A stretch of DNA of 60,664 bases from contig JACRDT010000001.1 of assembly GCA_016212795.1 (NCBI GenBank), positions 1 through 60,664 on the forward strand, given 5' to 3'. The stretch's first letter is position 1. Each line of letters begins with the position of its first letter. The notes beneath the pieces were generated by a model. The model was not told the DNA's origin. It was given only the letters and a program-made list of their open reading frames with translations, and did no database searches. This DNA is from Elusimicrobiota bacterium (lineage in GTDB: Bacteria; Elusimicrobiota; Elusimicrobia; UBA1565; UBA9628). Below, one piece after another: positions 16,271-27,079 of the stretch. The translations under genes were made by a program, and so were the position numbers.

Positions 16271-18499
16271 CGACAGCCTCCGCGACAACGCCTGGCCGTC
16301 GCCCTTGAGGCAGAGCTCGGCCAGCGACCACAGGGAGGCGCGCCTGCCGGGCTCGATCTCGCCGTAGACCGTCTCGAGCTCGGCCTCGACTCGGGCCATG
16401 ACCTCGCGCAGGCCCGCGCCGCCGTCCAACCGCACCTCCAGGACCGGCCCTTGCGTCGAGCGCGACACCGCGGCTTCCAGCACCCCGGTCCGGCACAGCC
16501 TGTGGGCGGCTCGCTCCAAAGGCAGCCTCGCCTGTCCCGCCATCCCCAACCGCGCCACTCTGGGCCGGGAGAGGTCGCCCAGCGCCCGCAGGATGGTCTC
16601 GCAGTCCGCCCGCTCCACCTCCGCCCCGGGGAACGAAGCGAGGTGGAGGCCCAGGGCCAGGCTCACGTCGTCGGCCTCGCCCCGGGGGAGCGCGGCCAGT
16701 TCAGCGGACAGCTCCTCCACGGAGCCCGAGCACAGCCACCTCCGGGCCCTGGAGGCGCTGCGGACGTGAGTGATCACCCAGCACGCGGCCTTGCGCCCGT
16801 CGCGCCCGGCGCGGCCGGATTCCTGGTAGAGGCTCTCCCAGGATAGCGGCAGTCCCAGGTGGACGGTGAAGCGGATATCCGGCTTGTGCACGCCCATGCC
16901 GAAAGCGCTCGTGGCGGCCATGAGGCCCGAACCCGACTCCAGGAACCGCCGCTCGTGACAGGCTCTCTCCCTCTCCCAGGCGGACCGCTGCCAGCCGTCG
17001 GGCGTCCTCCCGGTGAAGCAGGCCACGACGCCGCCGCGTCGGGACAGATTCCGGGCGACCTCCGCGGCGCCGAGCGCGCCGTCGACATGCGGGCAGAAGA
17101 CCACGCCGGGCCCGGCCAGGCCCGCCTCCGGCCCGGCCGCGAGGAGCCTCTCCAACGACTCGACATGGCCGCTCCTCCCGCAGCGCAGGACCCTGTACTC
17201 GAGCTCGGGCCTGGCCAGGCTCGGGGCCGCGACCACCGCGGCGCCCGCCAGCCCCAACTCCCGCCTCATACCCGCCATGGCCGACGGGGTCGCGGTCCCG
17301 GTGAGGGCCGCCAGCGGGACCACGCTGTCCTGGCCCGAGCACAGGAGCCTGGCCTTCCTGCCCGCGCCGAGATAAGCGGGCCTGAAATCGTGCCCCCACT
17401 GGGTCACGCAGTGTGCCTCGTCGATGGCCGCGAAGGAGAATCCCGGCCCCCGCGCCACCCGGCGGCAAGCCTCCTGGAACGAGCGCGTCTCGAGCCTCTC
17501 CGGCGACACGTAGCAGAGCGCCAGGTCCCCGCGCTCCAGGGCCGCGAGCGCCTCCTGGCCGGCTTGGGGGTCGTCCGAACCGAGCGCGGCGGCCCGCGTG
17601 ATGCCGCAGCGCGAGAGCCAGCGGAGCTGGTCGCGCATGAGCGCCAGCAGCGGCTCGACCACCAGGGCGGTGCCGGGGCGCAGCAGCGCGGCCAGTTGGA
17701 AGACCAGGGACTTGCCCGCCCCGGTCGGCAGAAGGATGCCGACGTCCCTGCCGGCCAGCAGTTCGCCCAGCGCCTCGGCCTGGCCCGGCCGGAAAGCCTT
17801 ATGCCGGAAGATCCGCTCCAAGAGCCCGCGCAGGTCCGACTCAAGCACGGTCCACGCCTTCTCAGGCCGGACCGCCGGCCAGCCGGCCGCCCCCCCGGCC
17901 GGCAACGCACTTCCAGAGAGCCTCCCGGGACGCTCGGCCCCTGGGGCTGCCGCCCCAGGCCGCGCCCCGGCCAGCCAACCGTCCCTGACGGCGACGTTGA
18001 CCCGGCCGGGCCGGCTCTCTCCCCTGAAAGACAGGAAGACTGTTGGAGGCCGTGCCGGCGACGCCTGCGGGTAGAGCCGGCTCAACGCACAGGACATCGG
18101 CTCGAGGTCCAGCAGGCTGCGGTCCAGCAATCCCCGGGCCTCATCCTCGGAGAATACCCCGACGCGGCCGAGATCGCTCTCCACAGCCTCTGGCAGGAGC
18201 CCGCCGCACGCGGCCCAAAGGGCGGCCTGGACCCGGTGGCAGTACTTGAGCGCCAAGCCGGTCTTCCTCCCGAACATGAGGCCCATCGCCTCTTCAAGGA
18301 GCGGCGAGGCGGTCGTGACCCTGCCCCGCGTGAGGATCCTCATCCCCACCGAAAACCTCGCGCATGATTCGGGAGCCGGGCCGTCCAGTCCCAGCGACCA
18401 GCGCAACGAAGGGACGTCCTCGCTCCCTTGATCGGCGCGGCCGGCGAAGCCGCGGACCGTGGCGGGCAGCGCGTAGGTGGACTCCAGGTTCAACTCCAT
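16265..18499 (-). CDS. RecQ-like superfamily 2 DNA helicase with a long N-terminal extension
   Basis: 744 residues. The helicase core begins near residue 225: FRHKAFRPGQAEAL, Walker A PTGAGKS (258-264), DEAHC (360-364), LTGTATPSAM, and motifs V-VI in ATSAFGMGVHKPDIRF and YQESGRAGRDG. These are RecQ-type. Residues 1-215 form an unrecognised domain rich in Arg/Ser/Cys, and the C-terminus lacks the usual four-cysteine zinc site and an obvious HRDC domain. It may be a specialised repair or DNA-transaction helicase. Start: the ATG at 18499 is the first in frame, with no clear Shine-Dalgarno. It is convergent with the YfhO-like gene. Confidence 0.82.
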   Translation of the reverse strand: MELNLESTYALPATVRGFAGRADQGSEDVPSLRWSLGLDGPAPESCARFSVGMRILTRGRVTTASPLLEEAMGLMFGRKTGLALKYCHRVQAALWAACGGLLPEAVESDLGRVGVFSEDEARGLLDRSLLDLEPMSCALSRLYPQASPARPPTVFLSFRGESRPGRVNVAVRDGWLAGARPGAAAPGAERPGRLSGSALPAGGAAGWPAVRPEKAWTVLESDLRGLLERIFRHKAFRPGQAEALGELLAGRDVGILLPTGAGKSLVFQLAALLRPGTALVVEPLLALMRDQLRWLSRCGITRAAALGSDDPQAGQEALAALERGDLALCYVSPERLETRSFQEACRRVARGPGFSFAAIDEAHCVTQWGHDFRPAYLGAGRKARLLCSGQDSVVPLAALTGTATPSAMAGMRRELGLAGAAVVAAPSLARPELEYRVLRCGRSGHVESLERLLAAGPEAGLAGPGVVFCPHVDGALGAAEVARNLSRRGGVVACFTGRTPDGWQRSAWERERACHERRFLESGSGLMAATSAFGMGVHKPDIRFTVHLGLPLSWESLYQESGRAGRDGRKAACWVITHVRSASRARRWLCSGSVEELSAELAALPRGEADDVSLALGLHLASFPGAEVERADCETILRALGDLSRPRVARLGMAGQARLPLERAAHRLCRTGVLEAAVSRSTQGPVLEVRLDGGAGLREVMARVEAELETVYGEIEPGRRASLWSLAELCLKGDGQALSRRLSL

Positions 18500-18535
18500 C
18501 CACCAGACATACGACCCGGACCCCTGGAAAGTTCC

Positions 18536-19618
18536 CTACCGGATCAGCCCGATGCGCTTGAGCCAGCCCTCGAAGCGGCCCTTGAGGCTGGCGTAGTTCG
18601 TCTTGGCGTCGGGCCCTGCGACCTTCGGGACCAGGACTTCCGCGCCCTTGCCCACCAGCCCGGCCGCCGGGACCGTCTGCTCCCTGTAGATGCGCATGCG
18701 CTCGCGGAAGACCTCGGGCGTGTCGTCCGCCCGACCGCGGGCCTGGATGCGGCGCAGGAGCTCCGGCTCGGGGACATCGAGCTGGATCATGACGTCCACG
18801 CCCTGAGGCCCCAGCAGGGCCTTCAAAGCCTCGGCCTCGGCGGCCCGCCTGGGGAAGCCGTCCAGGATGAAGCCCCGCTCCTGGACGTCGGGCTGCGCGA
18901 GGCGCTCCTTCACGATGTCCAAGACCAGGGCCGTGGGGACCAGCTCGCCGCGGGCCATGACGGCCGCGATGTCGGGGTGGGTGCGGTTGTAGACGCGCAG
19001 CAGCTCGCCCACCGAGATGTGCGGGATGCCGTAATCCTCGGCCATGCGCTTGGCGTAGGTCCCCTTGCCCGCGCCCGGCGGGCCGGTGATGACGATGCGC
19101 ACCGGCCGGCCGAGGACCCGCGACGGGGCGTCCGGCGCCTGGACCGCGGGAGCGGCCGCGGCCCCGTCGAAGACGCGGCTGGCGGACTCGGCCGCGGATT
19201 CGACGGCCTGGGGCCGCAGCGCCGGCGCCGGCAGGGTTTGGACCGCCGCGGACAACGACGCGGCGAAGGCCGCGGGCGAGCCGGGAGCCTGCAAGGGAGC
19301 GGCCAGCCTCGCCTCGGCGCTTCCCGGCGAGGCGGCGAGCGCGGGGACCGCGCTCATGACGACCGGCGGGGCCATGGCTGAAGGCAGGAGGGCCGGCGCG
19401 GGAGCCAGCGTCGGGATGCCGGGGGAGCCGAGGAGCCCGACTCCCGCCGAGAACGACGGAGCGAGCCCGGGCTGGAAGCTCAATGGCGCGACCGTCGGGA
19501 CCGTCGTCTGGATGCGGCTGTTGGACGCGACCGGCGCCTGAACGGAGCCTGCCGCGGCGAACGCCGCGCAATTCAAAACGAGCGCCGACAGCCGCAGAAC
19601 GCGGCCAGAGACAGTCAC
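18536..19618 (-). CDS. adk: Adenylate kinase with signal peptide and Ala/Pro-rich N-terminal extension
   Basis: 360 residues. Residues 1-28 look like a cleavable signal peptide (LSALVLNCAAFAAAGSVQA); 29-170 are a low-complexity Ala/Pro/Ser linker; the kinase starts at RPVRIVITGPPGAGKGT (P-loop 179-187), with ISVGELLR and GFILDGFPR and a short LID. Adenylate kinase interconverts ATP, ADP and AMP and is normally cytosolic and about 190-220 residues. The extension shares PLS and ESAAE...DG elements with that of the glycogen synthase at 22969. The GTG at 19618 follows TATACT by 7 bases, without a Shine-Dalgarno. Export is inferred, and whether another adk exists elsewhere in the genome is unknown. 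Confidence 0.9.
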   Translation of the reverse strand: MTVSGRVLRLSALVLNCAAFAAAGSVQAPVASNSRIQTTVPTVAPLSFQPGLAPSFSAGVGLLGSPGIPTLAPAPALLPSAMAPPVVMSAVPALAASPGSAEARLAAPLQAPGSPAAFAASLSAAVQTLPAPALRPQAVESAAESASRVFDGAAAAPAVQAPDAPSRVLGRPVRIVITGPPGAGKGTYAKRMAEDYGIPHISVGELLRVYNRTHPDIAAVMARGELVPTALVLDIVKERLAQPDVQERGFILDGFPRRAAEAEALKALLGPQGVDVMIQLDVPEPELLRRIQARGRADDTPEVFRERMRIYREQTVPAAGLVGKGAEVLVPKVAGPDAKTNYASLKGRFEGWLKRIGLIR

Positions 19619-19625
19619 GGCTCAT

Positions 19626-19631
19626 AGTATA
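19626..19631 (-). promoter_or_regulatory. -10 box TATACT seven bases before the GTG at 19618
   Basis: TATACT on the minus strand (19631-19626), spacer ATGAGCC, then GTG. The ATG inside the spacer opens a different frame with no recognisable product. Confidence 0.5.
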
Positions 19632-19759
19632 GCCGGCAACCCGGATAACGGTTGGGGCTATCGGGCACCGCCGGCCCGGCCAAGGGACCCAGCCGGAAGA
19701 GCCCGGATGGCCCATTCGGTTAGGTATACTCTCCAAGGTCAGCGGGACCAGGACCGCCC

Positions 19760-20605
19760 ATGCGCATCGCCATCGCCACCTGCCGCAAGCCGCCGGAGCC
19801 GGACCCCGACCAGGGCCCCCTGCTGGCCGCCTTGCGCGAGGCGGGCGCGCGGGCCGAGATGGTGGCCTGGGACGACCCTTCGGTCGACTACGCGAGGTTC
19901 GACCTGTGCGTCATCCGGTCCACCTGGAACTACGTCCACCGGCTCGACGCCTACCTGGCATGGGCCAAGCGCGTCGCGGCCGCGACCAGGCTGCTCAACC
20001 CCTACGGCGTGGTGCGCTGGAACACGGACAAGTCCTACTTGAAGAAGCTCTCGGCCCGGGGCGTGGCCACCGTGCCGACCGCGTTCCTGGGGCGCGGCTC
20101 GACGGCGTCGCTGCGGGCCGTCGCCTCGCGGCGCGGCTGGACCGACGTGGTCGTCAAGCCCCGGGTGGGGGCGGCGTCGTTCTCGACGCGACGCTTCCGC
20201 GCCCCGGCGTTCGGCGCCGGGGACGAGTTCCTGGCCCGCCGCCTCGCCGGGCGGGATATGATGGTCCAGCCCTACCTGCGCTCGGTCGAGGGCCGCGGGG
20301 AGCGGGCCATCGTGTGGATCGCCGGGGAGCTGACGCACGCGGTGCGCAAGACGCCCCGGTTCTCGGGCGGGCACGAGGCCTCCTCCCCCGGCCTGCGCAT
20401 CCCGCCCGAGGAGAGGGCCTTCGCCCTCCGGGTGCTCGAGCCCTACGCCCAGGACCTGCTCTACGCCAGGGTGGACCTGGCCCGCGGCGACGACGGCTCC
20501 CTCATGCTCATGGAGCTCGAGCTCGTCGAGCCGTCCTTGTTCCTGCTCCAGGAGCCGCGGGCCCTGCGGCGGCTGGTCCGGGGCTGCCTCGGGAGGGCCT
20601 CATGA
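19760..20605 (+). CDS. ATP-grasp domain protein (RimK/glutathione-synthetase-like)
   Basis: 281 residues. The N-terminus MRIAIATCRKPPEPDPDQG and FDLCVIRSTWNYVHR match a family of small ATP-grasp ligases that join a carboxylate to an amine or thiol. DVVVKPRVGAASFSTRR holds the ATP-binding lysine, and LMLMELELVEPSLFL the acidic metal ligands. The substrate is unknown. The ATG is preceded by CCAGGA at 6 bases and by TATACT about 35 bases upstream. The stop overlaps the start of the GIY-YIG gene as ATGA. Confidence 0.8.
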   Translation: MRIAIATCRKPPEPDPDQGPLLAALREAGARAEMVAWDDPSVDYARFDLCVIRSTWNYVHRLDAYLAWAKRVAAATRLLNPYGVVRWNTDKSYLKKLSARGVATVPTAFLGRGSTASLRAVASRRGWTDVVVKPRVGAASFSTRRFRAPAFGAGDEFLARRLAGRDMMVQPYLRSVEGRGERAIVWIAGELTHAVRKTPRFSGGHEASSPGLRIPPEERAFALRVLEPYAQDLLYARVDLARGDDGSLMLMELELVEPSLFLLQEPRALRRLVRGCLGRAS

Positions 20606-20955
20606 CGATGAGCCGGCGGTACCTGCGCATGCTCGATGGCCTCAAGCTCGAGGGACCCAAGGGCAAAAGGGCCCCGCGGGAGTGGTCGGTCTACATCCTG
20701 CGCTGCGGCGACGGGTCGTACTACACCGGCATCGCCAAGGACGTGGAGGCCCGGCTCGAGAAGCACAACTCGGGCAAGGGCGCGGCCTACACCAGGACGC
20801 ATCGGCCCGTGTCCCTCGCCTACCGGGAGGACCGGTTCACGCGCTCGGGCGCCCTCATCCGGGAGGCGGCCATCAAGTCCCTGGGCAGGCCCGGCAAGGC
20901 CCGTCTGGTGGGAGGCGGGAAGAAAGCCGCCGGGCGCCGGGCGCGGCCGGCCTGA
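20602..20955 (+). CDS. GIY-YIG endonuclease-like protein (UPF0213/YhbQ type)
   Basis: 117 residues. The GIY-YIG core is WSVYILRCGDGSYYTGIAKD with KHNSGKGAAYTRTHRP, typical of the stand-alone YhbQ-like nucleases linked to DNA repair. A basic 25-residue N-terminal tail and a basic C-terminal tail (GGGKKAAGRRARPA) flank the domain. The ATG at 20602 overlaps the ATP-grasp stop. It is convergent with typA, 3 bases away. Confidence 0.9.
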   Translation: MTMSRRYLRMLDGLKLEGPKGKRAPREWSVYILRCGDGSYYTGIAKDVEARLEKHNSGKGAAYTRTHRPVSLAYREDRFTRSGALIREAAIKSLGRPGKARLVGGGKKAAGRRARPA

Positions 20956-20958
20956 CGC

Positions 20959-22794
<1,836 letters not shown>

Positions 22795-22956
22795 GGGGGT
22801 GAAGATTGTACCTTAGTTTGACGGCGGCTTTGGGATGACCGCGGTCAAACGGCCGCGCGTCCGCCCCCGGGGGGCCCAACGGCCGCCTTCCGCCTGGGAC
22901 CTTTGCTCGCCGCCGGGGGGCCCGAAGGCTCTGGAGCCCCGGCCGCCGCGGCGCTA

Positions 22957-22962
22957 TATATA
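22957..22962 (+). promoter_or_regulatory. -10 box TATATA six bases before the ATG at 22969
   Basis: TATATA at 22957-22962, then GACTGC, then ATG. No Shine-Dalgarno is present. This placement also supports the ATG at 22969 over an in-frame start at 22903. Confidence 0.5.
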
Positions 22963-22968
22963 GACTGC

Positions 22969-24933
22969 ATGGGACGGACCCTTGCCGTCGCCGTTTCGCT
23001 GCTGGCCTGCCTGCTCCAGGCGCCCGTCGCCTGGGGCCAGACGGTCAGGTCGACGCCCGTCGGCAAGGTGGGGCAGGTCCGGACGGGCCCCGTCGTTCCC
23101 CTCTCGGGCGCCGGCGCCCTGGGGACGGCCTCGGGGCCGCTCCTGTCGCCCGCCGGCTCCGTGGGGCTCGCCCCCTCCGCGCTCCCGGGCCGCGCGCCGG
23201 CGGTCCTCCCGCGGCCCGCCCCGGCGCCGTTCGACGCGACCCCCCCGGCCCGAGCGCCCGGCCTTCCGCCGACCGCCGCGGCCCCCGCGGAAGAGCCGGG
23301 AGCGGTCTCGGCCAGAGGCCCGCCCCAAGACGGCCCGCAGGCCCCCGCCGCGCCCCGGCTCCTCGAGTCGGCCGCGGAGCAGGCCGGCACGGCCGCCACC
23401 GACGCGGACAAGGCCCCGGACCAGGCCGCCCAGAGCCTGGGCGCCCTCTGGGACGGCGGTCCCCGCGGCGAGGCGGCCGCGGCGGCCGAGCCCAGGCTCA
23501 GGATCGTCATGGCGGCCAGCGAGGCCGTGCCCTTCATCAAGACCGGCGGGCTCGCCGACGTGGTGGGCTCGCTCAGCCGCGCCCTGGCCGACGCCGGGCA
23601 CCAGGTGACGCTGGTCCTGCCCAAGTATAAGTCGCTCCGCGTGGGCGACAGCACGCTCGAGAGGGTGCCGGGCGAGTTCCAGGTCTCGATGGGCCCCGAC
23701 TGCGTCAAGACCGCCCGGCTCTACAAGACCCGCACGGGCGGGGTGGACGTCTACCTGGTCGAGCAGGACAAGCTCTTCGGCGGCGACAAGGTCTACGGCT
23801 ACTACGACGACGACCGCTTCATCTTCTTCTCCAGGGCCGTGGTCGAGGCGGTCCGGTTCCTCGGCTTGAAGACCGACGTCTTCCACGCCCACGACTGGCA
23901 CACCGCGCTGATCCCCGCCCTGCTCAAGGGACCCTACAAGGACGACCCCCTGCTCTCGGGCGCCGCCTCGGTGCTCAGCCTGCACAACCTCGCGTTCCAG
24001 GGCTCCTTCGCCGCGGCGAAGATCCTCACGGCCGGCTTCGGGTGGGAGGACCTGCGCTTCGACCGGTTCGAGCAGTACGGCAACTTCAACCTCCTCAAGG
24101 CCGGCCTCCTCACGGCCGACAAGCTGGCGACGGTGAGCAAGACCTACGTCCAGGAGACGATGTCGCGCGAGTTCGGGGCGGGGCTCGAAGAGGTGCTGCG
24201 CTCGCGCCGGCAAGACTACTCGGGCATCGTCAACGGCGTGGACCAGGAGGAGTGGGATCCCACGAACGACCCCCTCCTGGCGCGGCGCTACGGGCCCGCC
24301 GACGCCGCGGCCGGCAAGGCCGCCAACAAGGCGGCGCTGCAGGCCCGCTACGGCCTGAAGGTCGACCCCAAGGTCCCCCTGTTCGCCGCGGTCTCCCGCA
24401 TCTCGTGGCAGAAGGGCCTGGACGCGATCTCGGAGCTCGTCCCGGATTTCATCCACACGGGGGCGCAGCTCGTCGTGGTGGGCAGCGCGCACCCCGAGGA
24501 CGAGCAGGGCATGGCCGTGGAGCGGACCTTCCAGGAGTGGGCGCGCCGCTACCCCGGGCAGATCGTCTTCCACCCGTTCGACCTGGACCTCCCGCACGTC
24601 CTGTACGCCGCCTCCGATTTCTTCCTCATGCCCTCCCGGTTCGAGCCGTGCGGCCTGACCCAGCAGTTCGCGATGCTCTACGGCTCCCTCCCGATCGTCT
24701 CCAACGTGGGCGGGCTCGCGGACACCGTGATGGACGGCAAGACCGGCATCGTCATCCACAGCCCGTCGAGTTCGGCCCTCTGGCACGGCATCCTGCGCGC
24801 GCTGGGCCTCTACAAGAGCGGCAAGCTCTCGGCCCTCGTCGCCGACGCGATGCTCCGCGACCCTTCCTGGGCCGCGGCCGTGCCCGAGTACATCCGGCTC
24901 TACCATCAGGCCATGCGGGCTGTCGAGGAATGA
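22969..24933 (+). CDS. glgA: Glycogen/starch synthase (GT5) with signal peptide and Ala/Pro-rich extension
   Basis: 654 residues. Residues 1-23 are a signal peptide (SLLACLLQAPVAWGQ); 24-176 are a Pro/Ala/Gly-rich linker; the GT5 catalytic part starts at RLRIVMAASEAVPF with the ADP-glucose-binding KTGGLADV (191-198). FHAHDWHTALIP, LHNLAFQG, PDKVP-like SRISWQKGLD and PSRFEPCGLTQ are diagnostic, so elongation of alpha-1,4-glucan from ADP-glucose is well supported. Export of a synthase is odd because ADP-glucose is cytosolic. The extension resembles that of the adenylate kinase at 18536. The alpha-glucan phosphorylase at 30636 would work on the same polymer. Confidence 0.93.
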   Translation: MGRTLAVAVSLLACLLQAPVAWGQTVRSTPVGKVGQVRTGPVVPLSGAGALGTASGPLLSPAGSVGLAPSALPGRAPAVLPRPAPAPFDATPPARAPGLPPTAAAPAEEPGAVSARGPPQDGPQAPAAPRLLESAAEQAGTAATDADKAPDQAAQSLGALWDGGPRGEAAAAAEPRLRIVMAASEAVPFIKTGGLADVVGSLSRALADAGHQVTLVLPKYKSLRVGDSTLERVPGEFQVSMGPDCVKTARLYKTRTGGVDVYLVEQDKLFGGDKVYGYYDDDRFIFFSRAVVEAVRFLGLKTDVFHAHDWHTALIPALLKGPYKDDPLLSGAASVLSLHNLAFQGSFAAAKILTAGFGWEDLRFDRFEQYGNFNLLKAGLLTADKLATVSKTYVQETMSREFGAGLEEVLRSRRQDYSGIVNGVDQEEWDPTNDPLLARRYGPADAAAGKAANKAALQARYGLKVDPKVPLFAAVSRISWQKGLDAISELVPDFIHTGAQLVVVGSAHPEDEQGMAVERTFQEWARRYPGQIVFHPFDLDLPHVLYAASDFFLMPSRFEPCGLTQQFAMLYGSLPIVSNVGGLADTVMDGKTGIVIHSPSSSALWHGILRALGLYKSGKLSALVADAMLRDPSWAAAVPEYIRLYHQAMRAVEE

Positions 24934-24960
24934 ACGCCGCGCAAAGTCCCCCGGGCCGCC

Positions 24961-24989
24961 TTGACAGACGGGACTTCCGGGGGCATGAT
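24961..24989 (+). promoter_or_regulatory. Promoter TTGACA-17-CATGAT ahead of the gene at 24996
   Basis: TTGACA (24961-24966), a 17-base spacer, CATGAT (24984-24989), then 6 bases to the ATG. The perfect -35 box makes this the best-supported of the leaderless-type promoters in the window. Confidence 0.6.
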
Positions 24990-24995
24990 ATCATC

Positions 24996-25739
24996 ATGAG
25001 GACGACGGCCGCGGCGCTGGCGCTGGCGTTGGCTTCGACGGCTGCCTGGGCCGAGTTCCCGGCGTGCGTGCGCAAGGCCAAGGGGAAGTTCGTGGAGCCC
25101 CCCACCCTCAGGAAGCTCCTCGACTGCCAGGCCAAGGCCCGGGCCGGCATCGACCCCCGCGACGAGGCCCGCTGGGACAGGCTCGAGGATTTCCAGAAGG
25201 GCGAGGTCCGGGAGTACCTCGCGAGGCACCCCGACAGGGCGAGCGTCGACCCCGACCCTCCCGAGCCCCCCCGCGCGAAAGCCAACGCCACGCCCGCCGA
25301 GCCGGACACGGTCCAGGAGACCGGCAACGAGGCGGCCGCCAAGGTCCGCGAGCAGAAGAAGCGCAGCCAGGACGCCGCCCGGAGCAACGCGTCCGGCCTG
25401 TCGGAAGAGGAGCAGGAATCCGCGGCGGCCCTCCAACAGAAGCTCTGGGAGATGTCGAAGAACGGCGCCTCGGCCGTGACCCCGGACATGGCCCACGAGA
25501 TCGTCCGCCACCTCCAGCAGCAGCAGGGCGGCGTGAGCGCCGACATGAAGGACCTCCTCGACTCCCTGCAACGGGACGGCGCCAACCTGTCCGACGGCTC
25601 CATGCTGAAGGTGAAGAAGGCCTCCCGCGACGCCAAGAAATCGGGCCTCGACCTCGGCGTGGACCCCAACCTCGAGAAGTGGCTGCTGGACCCGGACACG
25701 GACCCCAAGGCCAAGCAGCCCCAGCCGGCCGGCGACTGA
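24996..25739 (+). CDS. Exported protein of unknown function, Lys/Glu/Gln-rich
   Basis: 247 residues with a clear signal peptide (LALALASTAAWAEFPA). The mature part begins with a Cys pair about 20 residues apart (ACVRKAKGKF and LLDCQAKARAGI), then becomes highly charged, with a helical central region (NEAAAKVREQKKRSQDAARS, AALQQKLWEM, IVRHLQQQQGG) that may form coiled coil, and a Pro/Asp-rich tail. No family is recognised. It has its own promoter 6 bases upstream and a strong terminator 48 bases downstream, so it is monocistronic. Confidence 0.75.
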   Translation: MRTTAAALALALASTAAWAEFPACVRKAKGKFVEPPTLRKLLDCQAKARAGIDPRDEARWDRLEDFQKGEVREYLARHPDRASVDPDPPEPPRAKANATPAEPDTVQETGNEAAAKVREQKKRSQDAARSNASGLSEEEQESAAALQQKLWEMSKNGASAVTPDMAHEIVRHLQQQQGGVSADMKDLLDSLQRDGANLSDGSMLKVKKASRDAKKSGLDLGVDPNLEKWLLDPDTDPKAKQPQPAGD

Positions 25740-25753
25740 GGCCGCCGACCGAG

Positions 25754-25774
25754 GTTCGAACCCTATCCGGGCAG
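25754..25774 (+). other. tRNA 3'-end-like fragment / possible attachment-site remnant
   Basis: GTTCGAACC followed by CTATCCGGGCAG looks like a T-loop plus the 3' acceptor strand of a tRNA, but only 3 of 5 T-stem pairs form and no tRNA body precedes it. It sits exactly where the composition drops and the RhuM/ORF6N genes begin. ATCCGGGCAG recurs at 27040-27049. Confidence 0.3.
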
Positions 25775-25787
25775 AATTTGAAGTAAG

Positions 25788-25820
25788 AGCCCTTCGGCTG
25801 ACCAGCCGAGGGGCTTTTTG
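25788..25820 (+). terminator. Intrinsic terminator
   Basis: Stem AGCCCTTCGGCT (25788-25799) and AGCCGAGGGGCT (25804-25815) with a GACC loop, one G-T wobble, followed by TTTTTG. It ends the transcript of the gene at 24996. Confidence 0.85.
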
Positions 25821-25838
25821 TTAAAATCAGATCAGGAT

Positions 25839-26891
25839 ATGTCCTCGAAAAAGCGGTCGAGATCGAAGGCGAGCAGCGGTGCCGGTGAAATCGTCCTCTA
25901 CCAGGCCGAGGACGGCCGAACTCGCATTGAGTGTCGTTTTGAAAATGAGACCATCTGGCTCTCGCAGGCGCTCATCGCGGTGCTTTTTCAGAAAGATGTT
26001 CGCACCATCAACGAGCACCTCCAGAACATTTACGAGGAGCGGGAACTCCTTCCCGTTACAACTATCCGGAAATTCCGGATAGTTCGCGAAGAAGGTGTCC
26101 GGCAGGTCTCCCGTGAGATAGACCACTACAACCTTGATGCCATCCTTGCCGTCGGCTTTCGCGTCCATTCTTCCCGCGGCACGCAATTCCGCCAGTGGGC
26201 AGCAGCTCGACTCAAGGAATATCTCATCAAAGGGTTCGTTATGGATGACGAAAGGCTCAAGAACCCGCCCGGTCCCGGCGTTCCTGATTATTTCGATGAG
26301 TTGCTCGCCCGCATCCGGGACATCCGATCGTCGGAAAGGGTCTTTTGGCGCAAGGTGCTCGACATCTATGCAACCAGCATCGACTACGACCCCGGCGTTG
26401 ATGCCTCGCAAATGTTCTTCGCGACGGTGCAAAACAAGATGCACTGGGCGGCACATGGGCAAACCGCCGCCGAGGTCATCGTCCATCGGGCGAACTCAGA
26501 CCGTCCGAACATGGGCCTTACATCATGGCCCGGCGGCCGTCCGCGCAAAGAAGACGCGATGGTCGCCAAGAATTATCTCGCCTCCGAAGAACTGGACGCG
26601 CTTAACCGGATTGTGACCGCTTATCTGGAATTCGCCGAACTGCAAGCTCGTAGCCGCAAACCCATGCATATGGGCGACTGGATCACGAAGCTTGATGATT
26701 TCCTGAGGTTGAGCGAACGCGAGATACTCACGCATGCCGGGCGAATATCCCACGAGACGGCCATGGCCAAAGCGGAATCGGAGTTTAAAAAGTTCCGCGC
26801 GCGGGAAGCCCTACAGCCTGCCCAGGTGGACAAGGATTTTGACGAAGCCGTCAAGAAACTGCCCGCTCCAAAGCGGATCATTAAACCGTGA
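25839..26891 (+). CDS. RhuM family protein (virulence protein RhuM / toxin-like)
   Basis: 350 residues. ENETIWLSQALIAVLFQKDV, FRIVREEGVRQVSREIDHYN, LDAILAVGFRVHSSRGTQFR and FATVQNKMHWAAHGQTAAEV are signatures of the RhuM family, found on genomic islands, prophages and near restriction-modification genes; biochemical function is unknown. The N-terminal part contains a winged-helix-like segment that suggests DNA binding. Base composition and codon use are visibly lower in GC than flanking genes, indicating transfer. Start: ATG at 25839 with AGGA close upstream; the in-frame TTG at 25818 lies in the terminator tail. Confidence 0.88.
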   Translation: MSSKKRSRSKASSGAGEIVLYQAEDGRTRIECRFENETIWLSQALIAVLFQKDVRTINEHLQNIYEERELLPVTTIRKFRIVREEGVRQVSREIDHYNLDAILAVGFRVHSSRGTQFRQWAAARLKEYLIKGFVMDDERLKNPPGPGVPDYFDELLARIRDIRSSERVFWRKVLDIYATSIDYDPGVDASQMFFATVQNKMHWAAHGQTAAEVIVHRANSDRPNMGLTSWPGGRPRKEDAMVAKNYLASEELDALNRIVTAYLEFAELQARSRKPMHMGDWITKLDDFLRLSEREILTHAGRISHETAMAKAESEFKKFRAREALQPAQVDKDFDEAVKKLPAPKRIIKP

Positions 26892-27039
26892 GTGCCTCTC
26901 CGGGGGCAAGCCCGTCGAAGTGAATTTGTTCCGCTGGTTGAGCCTGAGGATTCCGCCCAAACGAATTACATCGCTTTTAACTCGACAATTCCACGGGAAA
27001 CGCCCTCGGCATCCCTCAGCCAGTTGCGAAGCTTGTCCA

Positions 27040-27052
27040 ATCCGGGCAGCCA
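27040..27052 (+). repeat. Short repeat ATCCGGGCAGCCA between RhuM and ORF6N genes
   Basis: ATCCGGGCAG is identical to 25765-25774, and CGGGCAGCCA is identical to 27781-27790. Each copy is followed within 15-40 bases by a hairpin. The intergenic stretch 26892-27158 otherwise holds the terminator at 27080 and nothing recognisable. Confidence 0.4.
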
Positions 27053-27079
27053 CTTTGACCGTTGCTATAACGGTGTGCC

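Noticed and set aside
18361..18420. A third copy of the GCAACGAAG element in the helicase gene
   Set aside because: Only the 9-base core matches (GCGCAACGAAGG); no flanking stems or other shared blocks are present, so chance is likely.
25741..25774. Intact tRNA gene
   Set aside because: The T-loop-like GTTCGAACC is followed by an acceptor-like strand, but only 3 T-stem pairs form and no D-arm, anticodon arm or 5' acceptor strand is found upstream, where a protein gene ends at 25739.
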